The position numbers were made by a program, and so were the translations under genes. Positions 56,891 to 64,000 of a stretch of DNA of 64,000 bases are shown piece after piece. The first letter of the stretch is position 1. Each line of letters starts with the position of its first letter. Source of the stretch: Desulfonatronum thiosulfatophilum (GTDB lineage Bacteria > Desulfobacterota > Desulfovibrionia > Desulfovibrionales > Desulfonatronaceae); contig NZ_FMXO01000009.1 of NCBI RefSeq assembly GCF_900104215.1, positions 62,001 to 126,000 on the forward strand. Direction: 5' to 3'. Below the pieces are notes generated by a model, which saw only the letters and a list, made by a program, of their open reading frames with translations, was not told where the DNA came from and made no database searches.

Positions 56891-57580
56891 ATGAACGAAG
56901 CAAAAGATTTTCAAAACAAAAGTGTTGATGAGGCCATTGAGGATGCGTGTACTTTTTTTTCATGTCCCCGTGAGGAGCTGGAAATTTCGATCCTCGAGGG
57001 CGGTTCCTCGGGAATTTTCGGCCTTGTAGGTGTACGCAAGGCCAGGATCAAGGCCCAGCCTCGGATACGCCTGGGCGAACTTGAAGCAATGATCCGCACC
57101 ATAACGGAGCGCATCACCGCCGACATCGTGGACAACCCTCGGGTCAGGGTTGAACAGCAATCCGACATGATCAAGGCAACCATTGAATCCACGGGCGACA
57201 TTGAACAGCTTCTTGGCCGGGATGGACAGGTGCTTGGCGCACTGGAATACGTCGTCAACCGGATCATCGCTCGTCGCTGGCCCAACGCAGTACGCATCAT
57301 GCTCGATGCCGGCGGATTTCGGGAAAAACAGGACAATGAACTCAGCATCCTGGCGGTCTCGCTTGCTGAAAAGGCAAAATCAACGGCATCCCCGCAGAGC
57401 ACCAAGCCTCTACCGTCATATCAACGTCGCATTGTTCACCTGGCCTTGCAATCCATCACGGATATCCACACCAAGAGCAAGGGCGACGGCCCGATGAAAC
57501 GGGTGTTGATCATTCCTCGTGCTCCAGCCCCCCAAGAACCAATGGAGGCTTCCGCAGGCGACCAGCCTCATGCGACATGA
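56891..57580 (+). CDS. jag: RNA-binding protein Jag/KhpB
   Basis: 229 residues. A Jag_N domain (NKSVDEAIEDACTFFSCPREELEISILEGGSSGIFG core region), a type II KH domain (LLGRDGQVLGALEYVVNRI), and an R3H domain (SYQRRIVHLALQ) are in order. It binds RNA and in other bacteria influences cell elongation. Its stop overlaps the mnmE start by four bases. Confidence 0.93.
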   Translation: MNEAKDFQNKSVDEAIEDACTFFSCPREELEISILEGGSSGIFGLVGVRKARIKAQPRIRLGELEAMIRTITERITADIVDNPRVRVEQQSDMIKATIESTGDIEQLLGRDGQVLGALEYVVNRIIARRWPNAVRIMLDAGGFREKQDNELSILAVSLAEKAKSTASPQSTKPLPSYQRRIVHLALQSITDIHTKSKGDGPMKRVLIIPRAPAPQEPMEASAGDQPHAT

Positions 57581-58965
57581 TCGCACTCTCCACGGAGACC
57601 ATTGCCGCGATTGCCACACCGCCGGGACACGGCGCCGTCGGCATCATCCGAGTCAGCGGCACTTGCGCCAGGGTGATCGTGACAAAGCATTTTGCCTCCT
57701 CCCGCCGAACCTTCAGGGAGCTGCGCCCGTATCGGTTGCATCACGGACACTTCTTCAATGGAACAGGGCAGATCCTGGACGAGGTCCTTGTTGCCTTCAT
57801 GCCCGGTCCCGGTTCATTTACCGGAGAGGACGTGGTAGAAATCAATTGCCACGGCTCGCCCGTCGTCCTGCAAAGCATATTGGAAACCTTGCTCCAAGAA
57901 GGCGTTCATCCGGCAAATCCTGGTGAGTTCACCCAGCGGGCTTTTCTCAATGGCCGCATGGACCTGACCCAGGCCGAAGCCGTGGCTGAAATCATTTCGG
58001 CCGTTTCTCCCACCGCGTCGCTTCTTGCCCAGAACAAATTGTCAGGAGCACTCCGGCACTGTCTTCAGGGATTGCGTGACCGCCTGGAGGAATTGCGTGC
58101 CCAGCTCTGCCTGGCCGTGGATTTTCCGGAAGAAGAGGTCGAATGCCTGTCTCCGGAGTTGTTTCTGCAGTCCGTAGAGGACATCCGGAAGCAGCTTGGC
58201 ATTTTGTTGCAAGGACATCTCCAAAGCCGCATCTGGAACGATGGCGCGCTTTGCGTTCTTTCCGGGGCAGTCAATGCGGGCAAATCCAGCCTGCTCAACC
58301 AGCTCCTGGGCCGGCAGCGGGCCATTGTCAGCCCGGAACCTGGAACAACCAGGGACTACCTGGAAGAACGGATCACGCTGCATGGGTTGAGTCTTCGGCT
58401 TGTGGATGTCGCTGGTACACGCAAGGAGGCTGGAATTCTGGAACGTGAAGGTCTGGCCTTGGCCCGACAATTCCAGGATGAGGCGGACCTGATTTTGCTG
58501 GTGGTGGACATCGCGACCCAAGCCCCCCTTGGCGTCGTGAAGGATCAGAACCTCTCCCTCTATCCTCCCTCCAGAACGCTGATCGTAGCCAACAAGTGCG
58601 ACCTGAAACGCGATCCGGAAACAGAATCCTTCCTTTCCAATCAGGGGTATGATGTCGTACCTGTTTCCGCGAAAAACGGCCAAGGCTTGGAAGAGCTGCA
58701 AGACCGAATCTGGCGCAGATTGATCGCAAACTCCCCGGAGCCGCGCCCGGATGCCTTGACCCTGAACCTGCGTCAAAGCGGGGCCCTGGAGCAGGCTGCC
58801 CTGGAACTGGAACGGCTGCGGGAGGATATCATGCAAAACGTTCCATACGATCTGCTGGGTGTTCGTCTCGAATCAGCAAGCGTTATTCTTGCCGAAATTA
58901 CCGGAGAAATCACCTCTGATGAAATTTTAGAGTCGATTTTTCAACGATTTTGTATTGGCAAATAA
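57577..58965 (+). CDS. mnmE: tRNA uridine-5-carboxymethylaminomethyl GTPase MnmE
   Basis: 462 residues. The N-terminal folate-binding domain (GHGAVGIIRVSG), the helical domain, the G domain with GAVNAGKSSLLNQ (Walker A), DVAGT and NKCD, and the C-terminal FCIGK motif with its essential Cys are all present. It acts with MnmG (not in this window) to make cmnm5U34 in tRNA wobble positions. Overlaps jag by four bases. Confidence 0.97.
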   Translation: MIALSTETIAAIATPPGHGAVGIIRVSGTCARVIVTKHFASSRRTFRELRPYRLHHGHFFNGTGQILDEVLVAFMPGPGSFTGEDVVEINCHGSPVVLQSILETLLQEGVHPANPGEFTQRAFLNGRMDLTQAEAVAEIISAVSPTASLLAQNKLSGALRHCLQGLRDRLEELRAQLCLAVDFPEEEVECLSPELFLQSVEDIRKQLGILLQGHLQSRIWNDGALCVLSGAVNAGKSSLLNQLLGRQRAIVSPEPGTTRDYLEERITLHGLSLRLVDVAGTRKEAGILEREGLALARQFQDEADLILLVVDIATQAPLGVVKDQNLSLYPPSRTLIVANKCDLKRDPETESFLSNQGYDVVPVSAKNGQGLEELQDRIWRRLIANSPEPRPDALTLNLRQSGALEQAALELERLREDIMQNVPYDLLGVRLESASVILAEITGEITSDEILESIFQRFCIGK

Positions 58966-59035
58966 CTTGTAGCGGCTCAGCCGAATAGCGACTTGCCAGT
59001 CCCGCGGTCCTCAAAACTTCACCCTCATAGTATTC

Positions 59036-59497
59036 ATGATGCCCTTTACTGGTAAGGTTGTATCCCGCCAAGGGTTGCAGGCCCAAGTTCTGCCGGATTC
59101 CTCTGAAAAATGCACCACCTGTTCCTGTGCCTCGCCCTGTAAGGATCAGGGGCTTTCCTCTCGAGTCATCACCGTGCAAAACCCTATTGGTGCGGCAGTC
59201 GGCCAGTCTGTGCTGATGATTGAACAGCACAGAGCGAAAACAGCAGCACCGTTCATTCTTTTTCTCATCCCTTTGGTGGGGCTTTTTTGTGGAGTCCTGG
59301 CGGCAACATGTTGTTTGATGCCTTTCAGCAATGAAGATCTGAATGTTTTTCTTGGAGCTGCTGCCGGCTTGGCAACGGGTTTTGTTCTGGCAAGACGAAT
59401 CGCAACAATTTTCTTCCCTGAAAACCTCTCCTTTCCCCTCATTGTCGAGATTGTCTCCCCTTCGGCAAACCAGCCAACTCCGCGGAAGACGAGCTAG
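59036..59497 (+). CDS. RseC/MucC-like SoxR-reducing system protein
   Basis: 153 residues with two hydrophobic helices and an N-terminal cysteine cluster CTTCSCASPC, matching the SoxR-reducing system protein RseC family, which is also linked to Rnf complexes. Start could be ATG 59036 or 59039; no clear ribosome-binding site. It follows mnmE by 70 bases on the same strand. Role here is inferred only from family. Confidence 0.8.
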   Translation: MMPFTGKVVSRQGLQAQVLPDSSEKCTTCSCASPCKDQGLSSRVITVQNPIGAAVGQSVLMIEQHRAKTAAPFILFLIPLVGLFCGVLAATCCLMPFSNEDLNVFLGAAAGLATGFVLARRIATIFFPENLSFPLIVEIVSPSANQPTPRKTS

Positions 59498-59919
59498 GCC
59501 CACAATCTTAGCCACAGGACATAAAGACCAGCAATTTCAGACAAATAATCAGTGTTTATTTGCGCTATTTTTTTCACAAGCACGTTGGAGCTGCTTGACA
59601 ATACACGCCGGCTCATCTAGCAAGTCTACCTAAAAACCCGCCTAATGATGCGGTTATATTGCTTCCGCAAAAGACCCTGATTTGCTCTACGGTCTTTCGA
59701 AAATACCCTCCATTGCAAAGAGGTTATTGTTTTGCCCGCGGCACCTCAATCAGTTGAATCAATGCATCCAGATTCTGGAAGCGTGAAAAATTTCATAAAA
59801 AGGAGCGTACTGGTGACATGGTGAATGTATAAGTGCCGGCAAACGCGGACACGAGGCAGAGGCAATTCGATTGGCAGCAAGCAACACGCTCAACGTATGT
59901 GAAAAAGGGAGCGATTTTC
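59498..59919. other. Long leader region before hmcA
   Basis: About 420 bases without a gene. There are short inverted motifs but no strong terminator or known RNA. It must contain the hmc promoter; I did not find a convincing -35/-10 pair. The last part has GGGAG before hmcA. Confidence 0.4.
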
Positions 59920-61671
59920 ATGGCATACAGGAAATTTGTACTGGGATTGTCCGGTTGCCTGTTCGTAGTAATTTGCGTGCTTTTAGTACAAGCCGACGTC
60001 ATGAGCATGATCAGTTCTTCCGGAAACAATTCCGGCAGAGCGGATCTTATCATGATTCAGACCATGGCAAAGCAAACGACGAAACAGGCCCAGGCTGTCC
60101 CTTTTCTACACGATTTGCACACCGAGGCATTGGCCGAACAGGACAAGGACTGTACCGCCTGTCACATCAGAAATGATCAGGATGTGATCTCTTTCAAGTA
60201 TATGCGCTTGGAAGATCCCCCCGCGGAGCAGTTAAAGAATCTGTACCACCAAAACTGTACAAGCTGCCATGCCGGTAATGCCGCCGCGGGTATGCGAAAT
60301 CCCGGTCCGCAAATCGGCGAATGCCGCAAATGCCACGCCGAGCCGACCTCCGCCCAGGAGTGGGTCTCCGGTGGCATGGACAACATGCTGCACTACATCC
60401 ATTGGAGCTCCGACCTGATCCCCAAGGATGAAGGCGAAGAAACCAACTGCGGTCAGTGTCACCATGACTACGATCCGGACAAGGAAGAACTCGTCTACAC
60501 CAGGTTTACAGAGGAAGGTTGCCGTTCGTGCCATACCTCGGAGCCGCAGGAACCGGTGAAGTCGAATCTTGCGGAAGCATTTCACGGCCAGTGCGTGACC
60601 TGTCACCTGGATCAACGTGAAGCGAATGCGGAACGCAACGGTCCCCTGGACTGTGCTTCCTGCCACGGCACCGCGCAATCGCTGGAAATGCGAACCAAGA
60701 ACCAGCAAAGACTCGCTGAAATGGACGGCGTAATGCCGCGCCTACCGCGTAACCAGCCCGATGCGGTTCTTCTGACCGCAAAAATGCCCGAGAATACTAA
60801 CGGCACACGCCCGACCTTGATGTATCCGGTTGCCTTCAATCACGAGCTGCATGAACACCAGACCGATGCTTGCGGATCGTGCCACCATGAGACGTTGAAG
60901 AGCTCCTGCACCGATTGCCACACCCTCCAGGGCACGGAGCAAGGCGGTTACATCACGCTGGAAAAGGCAATGCATTCAGCTCAAAGCACGTACAGCTGCG
61001 TCGGCTGCCACAACGAACTCAAGAATGATCCCAGTTGCGCGGGTTGCCATGCCGCCATGCCGCGGGGCACTGAGCCGCCGGCAGCAAGCTGTGCAGTGTG
61101 TCACGTGAATCCTGACACCACGAATCGGAACAACAATGAAGCAGCTCAGGATTATTCGGACTACACGGAAATGCTCATTCCTGCCCAGCCCAATGGACGC
61201 ATGCCGCCCCGCGAACCCTTTGTTCTCCCAGAGGACAAGGAAGGGCGCGCGGTCTTGGCGCAGCAGATCATTGACCGACGTCCCTCGAAGCCGTTGCTGA
61301 TCTCCGTGGAAGATATTCCGGATGTCGTGATAATTGATGTCTTGGCTGACGAATATCAACCGGCCGAGCTGCCCCACCGCAAGATCATCCTGAGCATGAT
61401 GGAGAAAATGGAAGATAATTCCCTGGCTACGGTGTTTCATGAAACTCCGGTAACCATGTGTCAGGGGTGTCACCATCACAGTCCGCTTTCCGCAACGCCT
61501 CCAAGTTGCCAAACATGCCATGATCAGCGTTCCCCGATTGGACGGGTTGGACGGCCTGGGCTTTTGGCCGCCTACCACATCCAATGCATGGCCTGTCACC
61601 AGGAAATGGAACTGGAGAAACCCGTGGCCACTGACTGTTACTCCTGCCACAAACAGAAAGATAACGGATAG
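59920..61671 (+). CDS. hmcA: High-molecular-weight 16-heme cytochrome c (HmcA-like)
   Basis: 583 residues from the ATG at 59920 (GGGAG eight bases upstream). A signal sequence (FVLGLSGCLFVVICVLLVQA) is followed by exactly 16 CxxCH heme-c motifs, from CTACH near residue 80 to CYSCH near the end. HmcA of Desulfovibrio also has 16 hemes. It is periplasmic and passes electrons from hydrogenase or formate dehydrogenase to the membrane complex. It is encoded with a ferredoxin, an NrfD-like protein and HmcD, as in the hmc operon. HmcA of other species differs in spacing, so orthology is by context and heme count. Confidence 0.93.
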   Translation: MAYRKFVLGLSGCLFVVICVLLVQADVMSMISSSGNNSGRADLIMIQTMAKQTTKQAQAVPFLHDLHTEALAEQDKDCTACHIRNDQDVISFKYMRLEDPPAEQLKNLYHQNCTSCHAGNAAAGMRNPGPQIGECRKCHAEPTSAQEWVSGGMDNMLHYIHWSSDLIPKDEGEETNCGQCHHDYDPDKEELVYTRFTEEGCRSCHTSEPQEPVKSNLAEAFHGQCVTCHLDQREANAERNGPLDCASCHGTAQSLEMRTKNQQRLAEMDGVMPRLPRNQPDAVLLTAKMPENTNGTRPTLMYPVAFNHELHEHQTDACGSCHHETLKSSCTDCHTLQGTEQGGYITLEKAMHSAQSTYSCVGCHNELKNDPSCAGCHAAMPRGTEPPAASCAVCHVNPDTTNRNNNEAAQDYSDYTEMLIPAQPNGRMPPREPFVLPEDKEGRAVLAQQIIDRRPSKPLLISVEDIPDVVIIDVLADEYQPAELPHRKIILSMMEKMEDNSLATVFHETPVTMCQGCHHHSPLSATPPSCQTCHDQRSPIGRVGRPGLLAAYHIQCMACHQEMELEKPVATDCYSCHKQKDNG

Positions 61672-61690
61672 CCTGTAAGGAGATGGATAT

Positions 61691-62755
61691 ATGAAACGCA
61701 GATCATTCCTTGGATTGATGGGCGCAGCCGGGGCTGGACTCGCAGCTCCGGCCCCGGCCAAGGCTGCAGTCCGGGATTTCAGTTTTTTTCACGGTACTCC
61801 GGGAGTACTTTTCGACGGCACGCGCTGCATCGGCTGCCGGAGATGCGAAATGGCCTGCAACAAGGTCAATCATCTTCCGGAACCGACAGTTCCTTTCGAT
61901 AATCTTGATGTTCTCAAGACCCCTCGGAGAACCGATGCGACCACCTATACCGTTGTCAACAGATTCGACTTGCCTGGTGGTCCGGTCTTTCGCAAAAACC
62001 AATGCAATCATTGCATTGAACCGGCCTGTGCATCCTCCTGTTTCGTGGCGGCGTTCCGCAAGCTGCCGGACAGTTCCGTAGCCTACGATGAAACCGTGTG
62101 CGTCGGTTGTCGTTACTGCATGATCGCCTGTCCTTTCGAGATTCCCACGTACGAATACAACAAGGCGCTCACTCCGCGCGTAATGAAGTGCACGCTGTGC
62201 GGACCGCAGATGCGGGCCGGCGAGTTGCGGCTTCCCGGTTGCGTGGCTGCCTGTCCGGTGGAAGCCATGACCTACGGCCCCCGCGACGAATTGATTCGAA
62301 TGGCCCGCAGAAGATTCGAGTCCTTTCCCGGCAGATATGTGAATCATGTCTACGGTGAAAACGAGATGGGGGGCACGAGCTGGATGTACATCTCGGGAGC
62401 TCCCTTCAGCCAGGTCGGCCTTAGAGAAGATTTGGGAACCAAATCCGCTCCCGAACTGACTTCCGGCGCACTGGCGGCCGTTCCGATTGTCGTGGGCGTC
62501 TGGCCCATCCTGCTTGGCGGCATCTATGCCATCAACAAGCGCAAAGACAAAATCGCCCAACAGGAAAAAGAGGACGAAATCGCGAAAGCCCTGGCCCAGG
62601 CCAAGGCCAAAGCTGAGTCCGAAAAAGCCGAGGCTTTGGCAAAAGCCGAAGAATCCGCCAACCGCCGCCTGGAGAATGAAGTGAAAAAGGCCGTCAAAGA
62701 AGCCCTGGCTCAGAAAGAGCAGGAAAGCAAACCGGAAGAGGAGAGCGGCAAATGA
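61691..62755 (+). CDS. hmcB: Periplasmic 4x[4Fe-4S] ferredoxin subunit (HmcB-like) with long charged tail
   Basis: 354 residues. A TAT-like start ([16 protein letters not shown]) precedes four [4Fe-4S] cysteine sets: [35 protein letters not shown] and [19 protein letters not shown]-terminal hydrophobic helix ([19 protein letters not shown]) anchors it, followed by an Ala/Lys/Glu-rich coiled-coil tail of about 75 residues. GGAG lies upstream of the ATG. It connects the cytochrome to the membrane subunit. Confidence 0.93.
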   Translation: MKRRSFLGLMGAAGAGLAAPAPAKAAVRDFSFFHGTPGVLFDGTRCIGCRRCEMACNKVNHLPEPTVPFDNLDVLKTPRRTDATTYTVVNRFDLPGGPVFRKNQCNHCIEPACASSCFVAAFRKLPDSSVAYDETVCVGCRYCMIACPFEIPTYEYNKALTPRVMKCTLCGPQMRAGELRLPGCVAACPVEAMTYGPRDELIRMARRRFESFPGRYVNHVYGENEMGGTSWMYISGAPFSQVGLREDLGTKSAPELTSGALAAVPIVVGVWPILLGGIYAINKRKDKIAQQEKEDEIAKALAQAKAKAESEKAEALAKAEESANRRLENEVKKAVKEALAQKEQESKPEEESGK

Positions 62756-63924
62756 GCAACGTAACTCAAAATGACTCCAAGTCGTACTTTACGCCATTCA
62801 ACATCGTGACAGGCCTGATCATCATCGCCGGGCTCATCGTCACGGTCCTCCGGTTCACAGGGGGATTAGGCGCGGTGACCAACCTCGACGACAACTATCC
62901 CTGGGGTATCTGGATCAGCTTTGACCTGCTCTGCGGCGTAGCTCTGGCGGCCGGCGGCTATACCACCGCCGCGGCCTGCTACATCTTCGGCCTTAAAAAA
63001 TTCCATTCAGCTGTTCGTCCGGCGCTCCTGACCGCATTACTTGGCTATATCCTGGTAGTTCTTGCACTGCACTATGACGTCGGTCGTCCTTGGCGTCTGC
63101 CCTATCCGCTTTTCGTCCAGCAGGGTGTCACGTCGCTGCTCTTTGAAGTAGGTTTGTGTGTCTTTTTGTACCTCACGGTCCTGTTCCTTGAATTTCTGCC
63201 GGCGGTTTTTGAATGGACCGGGTGGAAGAAGCTGCGCGAGCCCCTCATCAAACTGACCTTCGTCCTGACAATCTTCGGCGTTGTGCTCTCGACCCTGCAC
63301 CAGTCTTCACTGGGAGCGCTTTATCTTATTGCACCGATGAAAATCCATCCTCTCTGGTACAGCGCATACTTGCCGATATTCTTTTTTGTCTCCAGCATAG
63401 CGGCCGGCCTTTCGATGGTTATGTTCGAAGGTGCGTTGTCGCATCGTTATCTGCACAGGATGATGGATGACGAGTACAACAAGAATCACGACTACGTCGT
63501 GCTCAGCTTTGCCAAGGCCTGTTCCTGGGTCTTGTTCGGTTACTTCGCGCTGAAAATGATCGGTGTCGCCTACGACAACAACTGGCACTATTTTTCCACC
63601 GGTTACGGCGTGTGGTTTCTCGTTGAGCTTCTCTGTTTCGTCGCCCTGCCTGCTTTTCTCTATGCCGTGGCGGCTCGTGAGAAAAACTTCGCGCTTATCA
63701 AGTGGACGGCAGTCATCACCGTGCTGGGCATCGTGCTGAACAGGTTTAACGTCTCTCTTGTCGCGTACAACTTTCATTTACCCGCGGAGTCACGGTATTT
63801 TCCGAGCATCATGGAAATCATCATTTCCATCTTCATCGTTACCATCGGTCTTGTGGTGTTCCGCTTTGTTTCCTTAAAAATGCCCGTCTTTTTCGAGCAT
63901 CCGAAATACAAGGCTCTGCATTGA
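62752..63924 (+). CDS. hmcC: NrfD/PsrC-like membrane quinone-interacting subunit (HmcC-like)
   Basis: 390 residues with about ten hydrophobic helices. The NrfD family positions [24 protein letters not shown] (core [15 protein letters not shown]), [11 protein letters not shown] and [19 protein letters not shown] are clear. It interacts with the menaquinone pool. Its start overlaps hmcB by four bases (ATGA). Confidence 0.95.
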   Translation: MSNVTQNDSKSYFTPFNIVTGLIIIAGLIVTVLRFTGGLGAVTNLDDNYPWGIWISFDLLCGVALAAGGYTTAAACYIFGLKKFHSAVRPALLTALLGYILVVLALHYDVGRPWRLPYPLFVQQGVTSLLFEVGLCVFLYLTVLFLEFLPAVFEWTGWKKLREPLIKLTFVLTIFGVVLSTLHQSSLGALYLIAPMKIHPLWYSAYLPIFFFVSSIAAGLSMVMFEGALSHRYLHRMMDDEYNKNHDYVVLSFAKACSWVLFGYFALKMIGVAYDNNWHYFSTGYGVWFLVELLCFVALPAFLYAVAAREKNFALIKWTAVITVLGIVLNRFNVSLVAYNFHLPAESRYFPSIMEIIISIFIVTIGLVVFRFVSLKMPVFFEHPKYKALH

Positions 63925-63944
63925 GCCACCAGGGAGGTTAAGAC

Positions 63945-64000
63945 ATGGAATTCAATACGTTGCATGAGTTTTATCTGCATAGCAAAGGGATCACCTACCT
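63945..64000 (+). CDS. hmcD: Start of HmcD-like small membrane subunit (truncated at window end)
   Basis: Eighteen codons are visible: MEFNTLHEFYLHSKGITY. GGGAGG lies upstream of the ATG. By position after hmcC it should be the small HmcD subunit, but the sequence is too short to confirm. Confidence 0.6.
   Translation, partial: MEFNTLHEFYLHSKGITY

Overview
The window reads as chromosomal DNA of a sulfate-reducing, Desulfovibrionales-type bacterium. The genus is not resolved; a Desulfonatronum-like organism is a guess. The main evidence is an hmc-type transmembrane redox operon at the right end, with a 16-heme cytochrome c, a four-cluster periplasmic ferredoxin and an NrfD-like membrane subunit. 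FdhE and MobA (formate dehydrogenase maturation), a LUD-domain lactate-utilization protein, acetyl-CoA synthetase and a TRAP transporter fit this lifestyle. There is no phage, CRISPR array or complete insertion sequence.

Layout. 1-2.4 kb: a partial MBL-fold sulfur hydrolase and two nuclease-like proteins (Mut7-C and NYN). 2.7-5.5 kb: a zinc ABC transporter (znuACB) whose binding protein has a very long His-rich loop. 5.5-8.2 kb: an EamA exporter and a UbiD-family decarboxylase. 8.5-11.3 kb: a deoxyhypusine-synthase-like gene, convergent with a split DUF1538 membrane pair and its P-II protein. 11.6-15.2 kb: a hybrid histidine kinase broken inside its second receiver. 15.3-20.9 kb: AEC transporter, rsmG, fabD, argS and a SPOR protein. 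20.9-23.1 kb: pyruvoyl arginine decarboxylase and a second deoxyhypusine-synthase-like gene. 23.3-25.3 kb: small protein, LUD protein, 4-TM protein and MerR regulator. 25.6-32.7 kb (minus): the thrS-infC-rpmI-rplT-pheS-pheT block, followed upstream by tRNA-Val(GAC). 33.2-40.2 kb: fdhE, mobA, a LytTR regulator with a degenerate receiver, acs, a PflX-type radical SAM protein and a FemAB-like transferase. 40.9-44.8 kb: NamZ-like lipoprotein, amphi-Trp protein, nitroreductase lipoprotein, universal stress protein and cyclophilin. 45.1-52.1 kb: TRAP transporter, glycerate kinase, an HMGL-type synthase fused to a Cache sensor domain, and RlpA. 52.1-54.1 kb: IHF/HU, HIT and Elp3-like radical SAM proteins. 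54.3-59.5 kb: rpmH-rnpA-yidD-yidC-jag-mnmE and an RseC-like protein. 59.9-64 kb: hmcABC and the start of hmcD.

The most unusual observations are these. The only standard in-frame start codons for rnpA lie upstream of rpmH, so rpmH appears nested out of frame inside rnpA. An acyl-CoA-condensing (isopropylmalate/homocitrate synthase-like) domain is fused to a Cache ligand-sensing domain. DUF1538 halves are encoded as two overlapping genes with a P-II protein. Two DHS paralogues both keep the catalytic lysine, one of them beside arginine decarboxylase. A LytTR regulator has lost every phosphorylation residue of its receiver. Several dispersed palindromic or hexamer-repeat elements lie between genes.
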